Of a DNA stretch of 64,000 bases, positions 17,703 through 25,512 are shown piece by piece (within the stretch, counting starts at the first letter, position 1; every line of letters starts with the position of its first letter). Both the position numbers and the translations under genes were made by a program. The DNA lies in contig NZ_JALGQE010000003.1 in assembly GCF_022810405.1 (NCBI RefSeq), forward strand, positions 186,001 to 250,000. The letters run 5' to 3'. The notes under the pieces are model-generated. The model had not been told where the DNA came from. It worked only from the letters and a program-made list of their open reading frames with translations, and did no database searches. Source of the DNA: Rhodococcus sp. ARC_M5 (GTDB taxonomy: Bacteria; Actinomycetota; Actinomycetes; Mycobacteriales; Mycobacteriaceae).

Positions 17703-18842
17703 TCAGCCGCCGGAATGCATCAGTTCGGCACCGGCGGGGACGCAGACGTCCTCCGGATCGTCGAGCCACCCGTCGGGCAGCGACACAGCGCCCGGTGAAC
17801 CCTGCCGACCACGGGGGCCCTCGGCGTCCTTGGGAAACGGAACGGTCGGATCGAGTTGTGCCAGAAGATCGTCCAGTTCGGCGAGCGTGGACACCAACGC
17901 CATCGAGACGCGGAGGTCCGAGCCCGCAGGAAAACCGCGCAGGTACCAGGACACGTGCTTGCGCAGCTCACGTAGACCCTTGCTCTCACCGTGATGCTCA
18001 GCGAGCAGCTCGGCATGTCGAGCGATGATGGTGGCCACCTCGCCGAGGGTGGGTGGAGTGGGCTCGGGCCTGCCGTTCAGGCGGGCACTGAGTTCTGCGA
18101 ACAGCCAGGGCCGACCGAGGCAACCACGCCCGACGACGACGCCGTCGCACCCGGTCTCCGCCATCATGCGGACCGCGTCGGACGCCGAGAAGATGTCACC
18201 GTTGCCCAGTACCGGGATGCCGGAGACATGTTCCTTGAGTCGAGCGATCTCGTTCCAGTCGGCTGTGCCGGAGTAACGCTGCGAGGCGGTTCTGGCGTGC
18301 AGCGCCACTGCGGCTGCGCCTTCGTCGGCGGCGATTCGACCTGCATCGAGATGAGTGTGGTGGTTCTCGTCGATACCGACGCGGAACTTGACGGTGACGG
18401 GGATGTCGGTGCCCTCGGTCGCCTTGACTGCGGCAGCAACGATGCGACCGAACAGGTTTCGTTTGTAGGGCAGCGCTGCGCCGCCGCCTTTGCGGGTGAC
18501 CTTCGGAACCGGGCAGCCGAAGTTCATGTCGATGTGATCGGCCAGGTTGTCGTCGACGATCATCTTCGCTGCGGCGTAGGTGGTGTCCGGATCGACGGTG
18601 TAGAGCTGCAGCGACCGCGGAGTCTCGGTGGGGCCGAAGGTCGTCATGTGCATCGTGGCCGGCTGCCGTTCGACGAGCGCGCGAGCGGTGACCATCTCGC
18701 AGACGTACAGACCCGACGTGCTGCCTGCCCGCTCCAGCTCCTGCTCCCGGCACAGAGTGCGGAAGGCCACGTTGGTGACGCCGGCCATCGGTGCGAGGAC
18801 GACGGGGCTGCGCAACTCGAGTGAGCCGATCTGCAATGTCAT
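17703..18842 (-). CDS. dusB: tRNA-dihydrouridine synthase (DusB type)
   Basis: 379 residues from the ATG at 18842 (MTLQIGSLEL); a TTG nine bases upstream is less likely. It is an FMN TIM-barrel enzyme that reduces uridine to dihydrouridine in tRNA D-loops. Visible are the flavin-site start APMAGVTN, the catalytic-Cys segment NFGCPVPKVTRKGGGAAL, KFRVGID and the phosphate loop GCDGVVVGRGCLG. Corresponds to Rv0823c. The desA1 gene lies 94 bases upstream behind a hairpin. Confidence 0.94.
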   Translation of the reverse strand: MTLQIGSLELRSPVVLAPMAGVTNVAFRTLCREQELERAGSTSGLYVCEMVTARALVERQPATMHMTTFGPTETPRSLQLYTVDPDTTYAAAKMIVDDNLADHIDMNFGCPVPKVTRKGGGAALPYKRNLFGRIVAAAVKATEGTDIPVTVKFRVGIDENHHTHLDAGRIAADEGAAAVALHARTASQRYSGTADWNEIARLKEHVSGIPVLGNGDIFSASDAVRMMAETGCDGVVVGRGCLGRPWLFAELSARLNGRPEPTPPTLGEVATIIARHAELLAEHHGESKGLRELRKHVSWYLRGFPAGSDLRVSMALVSTLAELDDLLAQLDPTVPFPKDAEGPRGRQGSPGAVSLPDGWLDDPEDVCVPAGAELMHSGG

Positions 18843-18890
18843 GGAAAACAAGCCTTTGGAACGGAGGGAGAACTGTCAGGAGAAAGAAGC

Positions 18891-18920
18891 GTGCCCGGCA
18901 CCGAAGTCGGTACCGGGCAC
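18891..18920 (-). terminator. Terminator after desA1
   Basis: GTGCCCGG pairs with CCGGGCAC around an inner CACC/GGTA stretch. On the minus strand it is followed by GCTTCTTTCTCC. It lies between desA1 and dusB and suggests separate transcripts. Confidence 0.72.
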
Positions 18921-18936
18921 ACCAGTCGATCGAAGA

Positions 18937-19893
18937 CTACGACGCGCGTGCTTCGGCCTTCGCGCGTTCGCGGGCGAGGGAGCGATCTCGCATTTCCTCG
19001 AACTTGGTGGCCTGACGCTCGAGGTCTTCGAGGAACGCGGCGAGTTCTTCACGCTTGTTCTCACCGCGGGCGGTGAAGTCGTTGCGCTCGAACACGCTCC
19101 ACTTGCGCAGCACCGGCCAGACGACGTCCTCTAGATGCTGACGCAGGTCGTAGATGCCGTGCTTGGCCATCAGCACACCGTTGCGGCGGAAGTTCGGCAT
19201 CCCGGCACCTGGCATGACGAAGTTCGTCACGATGTCCGAGACCGCGTCGAGGGTCTGGTCGGGAGCGATGTCCATCGCCGCGCCGGTGATGTTGCGGTAG
19301 AAGATCATGTGCAGGTTCTCGTCGGCGGCGATGCGCTGGAGCATGCGGTCGGCGATCGGATCGTCGCAGACCTTGCCGGTGTTGCGGTGCGAGACGCGGG
19401 TGGCGAGTTCCTGGAAGGTCACGTACGCGACCGAGTGCAGCAGACCCGTCTGCGAGCCTGCCGGTGAGGCGAACCCGTTGGTCATGTGGATCATGCGGGC
19501 TTCTTCGAGGGCGACGGGATCGACGCCGCGGGTGACGACGAGGTAGTCGCGCATGACGATGCCGTGACGGTTCTCCTCGGCGGTCCAGCGGCCGACCCAG
19601 GTTCCCCAGGCACCGTCCTGGGAGAAGTTCTCGGCGATCTCACGGTGGTAGGACGGCAGGTTGTCCTCGGTGAGCAGGTTGGTGATCATCGCGGCCTGCG
19701 CGACGTCGGAGAGCTTGGACTGCTCCGGGTCGTAGTCCTTGCCGCCGAGTGCGGCGAAGTTCCGACCTTCGTCCCACGGAACGTAATCGTGAGGGTGCCA
19801 CTCCCGCGCCATCGAAATGTGCCGGTTCACATTGTCCTCGGCAGTGGGCACCAGCTCTTGCAGAAGCTCGAGCTGTGTCAGATCCCTCGCCAT
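18937..19893 (-). CDS. desA1: Acyl-ACP desaturase DesA1
   Basis: 318 residues, ferritin-like di-iron desaturase. Two EXXH iron motifs are visible, EENRHGIV and DENLHMIF, with the additional Glu ligands in the flanking helices. In mycobacteria DesA1 is essential and introduces double bonds into acyl-ACP for mycolic acids. The Arg/Ala-rich tail RSLARERAKAEARAS is typical. The ATG at 19893 follows a 270-base non-coding region that must hold its promoter. Rv0824c is the counterpart. Confidence 0.94.
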   Translation of the reverse strand: MARDLTQLELLQELVPTAEDNVNRHISMAREWHPHDYVPWDEGRNFAALGGKDYDPEQSKLSDVAQAAMITNLLTEDNLPSYHREIAENFSQDGAWGTWVGRWTAEENRHGIVMRDYLVVTRGVDPVALEEARMIHMTNGFASPAGSQTGLLHSVAYVTFQELATRVSHRNTGKVCDDPIADRMLQRIAADENLHMIFYRNITGAAMDIAPDQTLDAVSDIVTNFVMPGAGMPNFRRNGVLMAKHGIYDLRQHLEDVVWPVLRKWSVFERNDFTARGENKREELAAFLEDLERQATKFEEMRDRSLARERAKAEARAS

Positions 19894-20164
19894 TAGATCG
19901 CCTCCATAGATTGCGTACGACCGGTCCAGCTTACGGCACCGTAGGTTCGGTGTGAACCTCGTCGCGCCTGTTCACTTGCTGTTCCGGCGGTCGTGGTGTT
20001 CGGTGTCGATCGACGCGAAGTGCCCCCGGAGCGTCGATCTTCCGGCCGGCCCTCGCGAATCGACGACCGCTGCAGTTCTTCTTTCACGTCGCTCGATCTC
20101 GTCCGATCGTTACGTCCGAGTGTACGTTCCGAACAGGTGTGACCACTGTTACCCGGACGGTGTG
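19894..20164. other. Non-coding interval between desA1 and tRNA-Lys
   Basis: 270 bases with no credible ORF. It must contain the desA1 promoter and the end of the tRNA-Lys transcript. I see no clear -10/-35 pair or strong hairpin. Confidence 0.5.
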
Positions 20165-20240
20165 TGGTGCCCCCAGTAGGACTCGAACCTACGACCTGCG
20201 GATTAAAAGTCCGTAGCTCTACCAACTGAGCTATAGGGGC
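20165..20240 (-). tRNA. tRNA-Lys (anticodon TTT)
   Basis: The minus strand reads GCCCCTATAGCTCAGTTGG at the 5-prime end and TTCGAGTCC in the T arm, with anticodon loop CTTTTAA. The acceptor stem pairs GCCCCTA with TGGGGGC, and a genomic CCA follows (20165-20167). Confidence 0.97.
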
Positions 20241-20307
20241 GCGGCTCGAAAGTGTAACGGGCCGCGCAGCGCCGACGGCATGTACCCCCGACAGTGCTAC
20301 CGATGGG

Positions 20308-21561
20308 TCAGCGTCCGAAGCTGCTGCAGCCGTTCGGTGCCGGAATGCCGGCCAGACGGTCGTCGATCCAGGCGTACGCACCGGGTATTCCGGTCACCGC
20401 GACAACGAAATGCTCGCCGACGTATTCCTCCAATCGGACGCTCGCGCCGTTGGCGCACCACTCGTCGTACAGGTTCTCGGCCCCTTCCGCGGGTATCCAG
20501 AACTCTTGCTGTCCGTGATAGATGAAAACCGGGACGGTCGGTGTCTTGTCTCCACCCATGCGTGTCGACGCGATGATCTGCTCGGCGATCGGCGTCCGAT
20601 CGACGTCCGGAATATCCGAAAGGGCCTGTGCTGGAATGGGAGCCACCAGGCCTCCAGGGGCGGTGAGATAGATGCACATGTCCTTGGCGATGGTGGCCAG
20701 GCGCAGGCCGTTGGCGTTCATCAACGAGAACATCTCGGGATACTCTCGGGCGACGCCGAGTGTGGCCGACAGGAACAGTGTGGAGCCGACCGTCCCGTTG
20801 AGCGAATGCAGCAGAATGCGGTAATCGGTGGGTGCACCGCCGAACGCCACGCCGACGAGATTCACGTCCGGGGCGTAGCTGGGAGCCAGCTGCGCGGCCC
20901 ATCCGGTAGCGATGGCACCTCCGGAGTATCCCGTCGCGGCGATCGGAGACCCTGCAGGCAAGCCCAGTTCGGGCAGTTTCACCATCGCGCGGAGGGAGTC
21001 CAGGATGGCGTGGCCCGCCATCGGTCCGGACGCATATCCCTGGCGCGGCCCCTGATGATCGGTGACGACGACGGCGTAGTTCTTCGCCAGGAACGATTGC
21101 ACCGGAACGATCTCCGGTGCGATTCCGCGCGGGAGGGTCCACGACGGAGCGCAGGTGTTTCCGAGTGAATCGATGGCCATGTTGTACGCCACTACCGGCC
21201 GGCTCCCGGGGCCCGTCCATGGAGCCGTGGGCACGATGATCGTGGTGACACCCGCAACCGGCCGATCCTTGGAATCGTTGGTGCGGAACAGGATTTGCGT
21301 CGACCTGACGGGGGTGAACAGCGGCCCGACGGTGACGTGTCGAGTTGCCAGGACGGACCCGGGTGGTTGCTGTTCGTAGCCGGCGGGCGGATCGAACCAG
21401 GGCTCGCCGAGCGGGGTGGGCAAGTAGAGGGCAGGATCGGGAACAGGGTTCACGAAGTTGCCGATGGGGTCTGCGATCGCCGTGCCGGTTGCCGGGAGCA
21501 TCAGAAGCGAGACCGCGAAAAGTGTTGTCATGGAACGAAATATTCGGACCGATCCCCTCAT
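20308..21561 (-). CDS. Secreted lipase (secretory lipase family)
   Basis: 417 residues from the ATG at 21561; a GTG at 21570 is the alternative. The signal peptide contains VSLLMLPATGTAIADP. The nucleophile elbow is GYSGGA inside PIAATGYSGGAIATGWAAQ, a late Asp segment (VFIYHGQQEFWIP) and EYVGEHF could supply the acid and His of the triad, and Cys pairs flank the core. Mycolata use such lipases on the cell surface or in the medium to release fatty acids. A perfect inverted repeat lies 34 bases upstream of the start, implying a repressor. Confidence 0.85.
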   Translation of the reverse strand: MRGSVRIFRSMTTLFAVSLLMLPATGTAIADPIGNFVNPVPDPALYLPTPLGEPWFDPPAGYEQQPPGSVLATRHVTVGPLFTPVRSTQILFRTNDSKDRPVAGVTTIIVPTAPWTGPGSRPVVAYNMAIDSLGNTCAPSWTLPRGIAPEIVPVQSFLAKNYAVVVTDHQGPRQGYASGPMAGHAILDSLRAMVKLPELGLPAGSPIAATGYSGGAIATGWAAQLAPSYAPDVNLVGVAFGGAPTDYRILLHSLNGTVGSTLFLSATLGVAREYPEMFSLMNANGLRLATIAKDMCIYLTAPGGLVAPIPAQALSDIPDVDRTPIAEQIIASTRMGGDKTPTVPVFIYHGQQEFWIPAEGAENLYDEWCANGASVRLEEYVGEHFVVAVTGIPGAYAWIDDRLAGIPAPNGCSSFGR

Positions 21562-21594
21562 GGCATGCACTCGTTTCCGATAAGCAGAGGCGTA

Positions 21595-21614
21595 AGTGTG
21601 ATTCGTTTCACACT
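21595..21614. promoter_or_regulatory. Operator-like inverted repeat at the lipase promoter
   Basis: AGTGTGA-N6-TCACACT, a perfect 7-bp inverted repeat, centred about 44 bases upstream of the lipase start. The shape fits a TetR- or GntR-family dimer site. The binding protein is unknown; the nearby TetR regulator is a candidate. Confidence 0.6.
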
Positions 21615-22007
21615 AAGCTGATGTGATCGCGAGGGATGCGTGAAGCGGCGAAAGTATCGAAAACGTTATCTATTTATCGTTTCGACATCGTTTATGCAAC
21701 ATGCTATTTGGATGTGCTCCTCAAACGTGCGACTGTAAGGCATTGTTGTGCAATAGATTTGACTTGCTAACGAGCTTGCCGAATCAATCTGTCTCGAGAC
21801 TTGTTACCGGAAAATGTAATTCGGCTTTCAACTGAAAGCGAGGCACGTGCCCGAGACCGTGGGGCGACGCGTCGACGGTTCCGTTCTCGAGGTGCCGATC
21901 GGGCGATGCGTGCGCTCTCGGCTTCGGATCCGGTGCCGACACTGGTTGTCGTAGTGGAGGCCCGATAGGAGCAGGTGGTTGTCGGTGGGCGGTGCCACGG
22001 CGGTGAA

Positions 22008-22047
22008 GCGGCTCGAGTGCGCACCCCCTGCAGCGCACTCGAGCCGC
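22008..22047. terminator. Orphan 15-bp inverted repeat
   Basis: GCGGCTCGAGTGCGC (22008-22022) pairs perfectly with 22033-22047 around a 10-base loop. No gene ends here and no T-run follows, so it may end a small RNA or insulate the regulator promoter. Confidence 0.5.
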
Positions 22048-22153
22048 GCAGATCGTACCATCCGGCTTGTTTCTGTTCGCTAACCGATTTTTCTGTCGGC
22101 TGCGGTGGCCGAAGCGAACCGCAGGTGAGTCGACTCGAGTGTCGTTCGGGTGA

Positions 22154-22172
22154 AGTACTCTCTATCTGTACT
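22154..22172. promoter_or_regulatory. Operator-like repeat before the TetR regulator
   Basis: AGTAC-N9-GTACT, a perfect 5-bp repeat 44 bases before the ATG at 22217. Placed as expected for autorepression by the TetR-family product. Confidence 0.5.
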
Positions 22173-22216
22173 ACCTGTGGATACGCAGGGCGCTTGGGCT
22201 CGGAGGCACGGAGTAA

Positions 22217-22885
22217 ATGGCACAACAAGAGCGCGCACGGCGGACCCGGGCGGCCATCGTAGAGGCGGCGGCGGCGGAGTTCGCAAAGCGTGGATACGCA
22301 GCGGCATCCGTCAACACCATCTTGGAGGGCTCCAATGCCACCAAGGGTGCGATGTATTTCCATTTCCAGTCGAAGGAAGATCTGGCCAGAGCGGTGCTCG
22401 GGGCCGGGCTGGATCGGTACGTCGCCATCACGGAGAAGTGGGCCGACACCACGGCGCATCCCTTCTACGTCATTCGCGGCATCGTGGACGACATAGCGCA
22501 GAACTTCCAGAACGACGTGATCGTGCGCGCCGAATTCCGGCTCATAGTCGAGCCGGAGTTCTATGCGGAGGTTCATTCGGGCGGCGGTCGCGTCTGGGGC
22601 GCTCAGGGGCACAAGCAGGCAGAGCGCGCTCTGGCGATGGGCGATCTCAAGCCGGAGTTCGACGCAGCCAAGTTCGTCCGAGTGTTGGCTGCGTCGATGG
22701 CCGGTCAGCGTTACATGTCGGATCTGGTCGCAGACAACGCCGATCTGCGTGAGCGGTTCGAGGAGTCCGTCGAGGTCGTTCTCCTCGCGATGGCGTCGGA
22801 GCGTTGGCTCTCCGAATTCAAACTGCACGGGTGGGAGCATTTCGGCGAAAACTGCGCGAAAACCAGCTCTGACCTGCCGGTTTGA
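22217..22885 (+). CDS. TetR-family regulator, gamma-butyrolactone receptor (ScbR/ArpA) type
   Basis: 222 residues. The N-terminal start MAQQERARRTRAAIVEAAA and the recognition region ATKGAMYFHFQSKEDLA are characteristic of the autoregulator receptors ScbR/ArpA, which bind gamma-butyrolactones and release DNA. The C-terminal ligand domain contains several Trp (EKWADTT, VWGAQ, SERWLSE), as expected for a lactone pocket. No AfsA-type synthase is seen in the window, so it may answer a signal made elsewhere. Autoregulation and control of the upstream lipase are plausible but inferred. Confidence 0.82.
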   Translation: MAQQERARRTRAAIVEAAAAEFAKRGYAAASVNTILEGSNATKGAMYFHFQSKEDLARAVLGAGLDRYVAITEKWADTTAHPFYVIRGIVDDIAQNFQNDVIVRAEFRLIVEPEFYAEVHSGGGRVWGAQGHKQAERALAMGDLKPEFDAAKFVRVLAASMAGQRYMSDLVADNADLRERFEESVEVVLLAMASERWLSEFKLHGWEHFGENCAKTSSDLPV

Positions 22886-22964
22886 GATTTACAGCGAAAG
22901 TGTCCTAAGCTATCCCAGCTCCCAACGGAACGCCGTTGAGGGTAACGTCGAAGCAGTTCGGCGG

Positions 22965-23037
22965 GCCCCCTTCGTCTAGCGGCCTAGGACGCCGCCCTTT
23001 CAAGGCGGTAGCGCGGGTTCGAATCCCGTAGGGGGTA
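22965..23037 (+). tRNA. tRNA-Glu (anticodon TTC)
   Basis: GCCCCCTTCGTCTAGCGG start, anticodon loop CTTTCAA, T arm GGTTCGAATCC. The acceptor stem closes GCCCCCT with AGGGGGT (one G-U pair). No genomic CCA. Confidence 0.97.
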
Positions 23038-23159
23038 CGTAGGAAAGATCGGATTGACAATCCGATCTGCAGTAAGCATTCTCCATCTCGCTCCTGGCGA
23101 GGCGTTGATTTGCAGTTCGGAGAGTTGTTGCGCTAGAAATAGCGCGGCAACAACAGCAA

Positions 23160-23233
23160 GGCCCTGTGGCGCAGTTGGTTAGCGCGCCGCCCTGTCACGG
23201 CGGAGGTCGCGGGTTCGAGTCCCGTCAGGGTCG
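23160..23233 (+). tRNA. tRNA-Asp (anticodon GTC)
   Basis: GGCCCTGTGGCGCAGTTGG start, anticodon loop CTGTCAC, T arm GGTTCGAGTCC. The acceptor stem pairs GGCCCTG with CAGGGTC. Second of three clustered tRNAs. Confidence 0.97.
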
Positions 23234-23289
23234 CAACATCGGTGCGAAAGTACCGACATTGCGATGGCATTGTTTCACCGGTGCCGCCC

Positions 23290-23363
23290 GGCCAGGTAGC
23301 TCAGTTGGTACGAGCGTCCGCCTGAAAAGCGGAAGGTCGCCGGTTCGATCCCGGCCCTGGCCA
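23290..23363 (+). tRNA. tRNA-Phe (anticodon GAA)
   Basis: GGCCAGGTAGCTCAGTTGG start, anticodon loop CTGAAAA, T arm GGTTCGATCCC. The acceptor stem pairs GGCCAGG with CCTGGCC. Third tRNA of the Glu-Asp-Phe cluster, an order also found in mycobacteria. Confidence 0.97.
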
Positions 23364-23411
23364 CTCTCGGTGTTGGATCGACAGGCACCTGGGATCGACA
23401 AGAACGACGAC

Positions 23412-23443
23412 AGCCCCTTCTGGATCTCCGGAAGGGGCTTTTT
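23412..23443 (+). terminator. Terminator of the tRNA cluster
   Basis: AGCCCCTTC pairs with GAAGGGGCT around TGGATCTCCG, followed by a run of five T. It ends the Glu-Asp-Phe transcript and sits just before the DUF6584 gene. Confidence 0.9.
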
Positions 23444-23468
23444 CGTGTTCACGCGTTATTGTCGACGC

Positions 23469-24038
23469 GTGGACGTGATCGAGCGAGCGCAAGAGGATCT
23501 GGCGCGAGGAGACAACATCGCGGCCCGGGATCGCCTGGTCTCCGCCCTGGCTCGAAACCCGGCGTCGCCCGGCATTCTCGAACTGCTCGCGTACACGCAC
23601 CTGGTGCTCGGCGATCGTGCCGCAGCCGGAGCGGCCTGGTTCCTCACCGACATCTCCGACGACGACCCGACGGCGTCTGCCGCCTTCGCGGCGTTGGAGA
23701 GGCAGTACCGGTCGCCGTTGGCACTGGCGCAGGCTCTGCCCATCCACGCACCCTCCGACTGGTACCCCACCCATGCTCGGCTTCGGCTCGAACGGCTCGG
23801 AGCCTCGATCGAAGCCAACGGTCAGCGATGGGTGCCACCGCGAGACGTCGTCTACTTCGACGAGGACGGGCTGGACTCGGACGACTTCTACGGCTCGGAC
23901 GGCGATCAGGACGACTCCGAGTACGACCGCACGGGGTCGAGTTACCGAACGGTGCGTCAGCGTGCGATCGCGGCGACCATCGTCATTGCCATAGCGGCCA
24001 CCTCGGCATCGGTGGTGCTGGCTCTCGTGTTCGGGTGA
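23469..24038 (+). CDS. DUF6584 family protein with C-terminal membrane helix
   Basis: 189 residues from GTG 23469 (MDVIERAQEDLARGDNIAAR). The first 80 residues form TPR-like helical pairs (ARDRLVSALARNP, LLAYTHLVLGDRAAAGAAWF), as in DUF6584 proteins; an acidic Asp-rich linker (DEDGLDSDDFYGSDGDQDD) and one transmembrane helix (IAATIVIAIAATSASVVLAL) end the protein. That would make a cytoplasmic TPR-like head on a tail anchor. No clear ribosome site precedes it, so the start is provisional. Function unknown. Confidence 0.7.
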   Translation: MDVIERAQEDLARGDNIAARDRLVSALARNPASPGILELLAYTHLVLGDRAAAGAAWFLTDISDDDPTASAAFAALERQYRSPLALAQALPIHAPSDWYPTHARLRLERLGASIEANGQRWVPPRDVVYFDEDGLDSDDFYGSDGDQDDSEYDRTGSSYRTVRQRAIAATIVIAIAATSASVVLALVFG

Positions 24039-24123
24039 CACCCGGTTCCGAGAAGAACCGCTCGACGCCGAGCGTAGAGTCGCGAAAGAATTTCTGGCCG
24101 ACGATCGAGGGTGACGGGTATTC

Positions 24124-24426
24124 ATGGGCACAGCGAACGGCGCAGCGTCACCCGCTCCGCGAGACGACAACTACGCCGTCAATCTCGAACAGGCGAGGGT
24201 GTTCGCACGGGGACTGGCCGAACACATCGAGACGTGTTCGGCATCCATCGAGCGGGCGCAATCCAGGGCATTTCGAGCTCGCGCGGAACGCGCCGAAGCT
24301 CGTGCCCGAGCGTTCGAGTCCGAGGCGTCGACGCTCAGAACCGAACTGTACGAAATGTACCGACACATCGATGCAATGACGGCCCGCTTCCCGGAGCTGC
24401 GGACCGATCCGTCCGTGCGAGGGTAG
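24124..24426 (+). CDS. Small coiled-coil protein of unknown function
   Basis: 100 residues, ATG 24124. After a 20-residue polar start it is a continuous Ala/Arg/Glu-rich helix with a heptad-like pattern (SIERAQSRAFRARAERAEARARAFESEASTL split over about residues 40-72). I do not recognise the family. It is convergent with the ANTAR gene, 12 bases stop to stop. Confidence 0.6.
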   Translation: MGTANGAASPAPRDDNYAVNLEQARVFARGLAEHIETCSASIERAQSRAFRARAERAEARARAFESEASTLRTELYEMYRHIDAMTARFPELRTDPSVRG

Positions 24427-24438
24427 GTACCTCGGGGA

Positions 24439-24738
24439 TCAGAGGGCTGCGGAGTCGGTGACCAAGCCGAAGGTCGCCTCTGCGCCACGACGGCCGAGTG
24501 CCGAGCCCCACACCTCGTACACCGCGTCGGTGGCCGAGGTTCGCTCGATATCGCGGCCCTCTGCGACGGTGATGAGCGTGCGCGAGAGCTCGAACAGGCT
24601 GACCCGGTGATTTCTCGCGGTCGTGAACAGCTCTTCGATGGCGTCGGCGACGGATCCACCGTGGATGCCGATCAGCACTCCGGTTGCGATGTCGACGTCG
24701 GTGCGAGATGCAGGCGAATCGGGCAGTCTGTCGGTCAT
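24439..24738 (-). CDS. ANTAR-domain protein without sensor domain
   Basis: 99 residues. Residues 12-65 match ANTAR, an RNA-binding antitermination domain: DVDIATGVLIGIHGGSVADA followed by the two further helices (ELFTTARNHRVSLFELSRTL). Usual relatives carry a GAF or receiver domain in front; none is present and the upstream bases are non-coding. ANTAR proteins bind paired hexanucleotide hairpins and let polymerase pass terminators. A solo ANTAR would need a partner or be constitutively active. Confidence 0.78.
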   Translation of the reverse strand: MTDRLPDSPASRTDVDIATGVLIGIHGGSVADAIEELFTTARNHRVSLFELSRTLITVAEGRDIERTSATDAVYEVWGSALGRRGAEATFGLVTDSAAL

Positions 24739-24827
24739 CTTTTTCCTCGAGATGGTGTGGTCGGTGCGGATGACCGAAGCGGATCCTGGCGTCGAGCGGC
24801 TTCACTGTCTCACACGGACATGACATT

Positions 24828-25412
24828 TCATACCGTCGGTTTTGCCCGCACGTGCATTCGCTCACCCTGCGGTCCGAACAAGCTCAGAAGCTCCACAGGC
24901 CGGTTGCCGACGGCACCGAACCAGTGCGGCACACGAGTGTCGAATTCGGCTGCCTCACCGGCCTTCATCGTCAGATCGTGCTCGCCGAGAATCAGGCGCA
25001 GGGTGCCGTCGAGGACGTAGAACCATTCGTAGCCTTCGTGCGTGCGCGGACGCGGCTCCGAGTCCTCGGGGCGGACCACGAGCTTGTACGCCTGCAGGCC
25101 GCCGGGACGCAGCGTCAACGGAAGGATGGTGACGTTCTCACGAACCGTGGCGGTGGTGCGCACCCTCGGGTCGGCGACGGGTGGCGCAGTCACCAGATCG
25201 TCGAGGGCCATCTGGTGGGCTCGCGCGATCGGCCACAGAAGTTCGAGGCTGGGCTTGCGGTCACCGGATTCGAGCCTCGAGAGCGTGCTGATCGAAATTC
25301 CCGTGGTCTCGGACAGCGACGCCAAGGTGGTGTTCTTCTCCATCCTGATGCGCTTGAGGCGGGGACCGAGGCCCGCAATGACTTCGTCCAGGCTGGTGAC
25401 CGATTCCTTCAT
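24828..25412 (-). CDS. XRE-cupin transcriptional regulator
   Basis: 194 residues. An XRE helix-turn-helix at about 15-70 (LASLSETTGISISTLSRLES) is joined to a C-terminal cupin at 110-190 with metal-type residues (EGYEWFYVLDGTL, GEAAEFDTRVPHWFGA). Such two-domain regulators often sense a small metabolite and repress nearby transport or catabolic genes. It is divergent from the membrane protein gene at 25513, its likely target. Confidence 0.88.
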   Translation of the reverse strand: MKESVTSLDEVIAGLGPRLKRIRMEKNTTLASLSETTGISISTLSRLESGDRKPSLELLWPIARAHQMALDDLVTAPPVADPRVRTTATVRENVTILPLTLRPGGLQAYKLVVRPEDSEPRPRTHEGYEWFYVLDGTLRLILGEHDLTMKAGEAAEFDTRVPHWFGAVGNRPVELLSLFGPQGERMHVRAKPTV

Positions 25413-25512
25413 ACCCCTATTGCAGTTTCAGCAATCGGATTTGTCAAGTGTGGAAATAGTGACTCGGCCGAAAACGGCCCGTGCAGGACGGCAGGCGGCA
25501 CATACTCGATCG

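Larger units (their letters stand above)
21571..22216. other. Long intergenic region between lipase and TetR regulator
   Basis: 646 bases without a believable gene. Bases 21620-21790 are clearly AT-richer than the surroundings (for example TTATCTATTTATCG). The region holds an operator-like repeat near the lipase, an orphan 15-bp hairpin (22008-22047) and a second operator-like repeat before the regulator. The long minus-strand ORF across it is the antisense of the regulator. Confidence 0.7.

Noticed and set aside
21767..22840. 357-residue minus-strand ORF through the lipase-regulator spacer
   Set aside because: Mostly antisense to the TetR gene. The part in the spacer is Arg/Ser/Thr-rich without a recognisable fold.
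20165..23363. tRNA genes as phage attachment sites
   Set aside because: No integrase gene and no repeated tRNA 3-prime fragment nearby.
23166..23468. N-terminal extension of the DUF6584 gene through tRNA-Asp and tRNA-Phe
   Set aside because: It would translate two tRNA genes and a terminator. The GTG at 23469 gives the family start.
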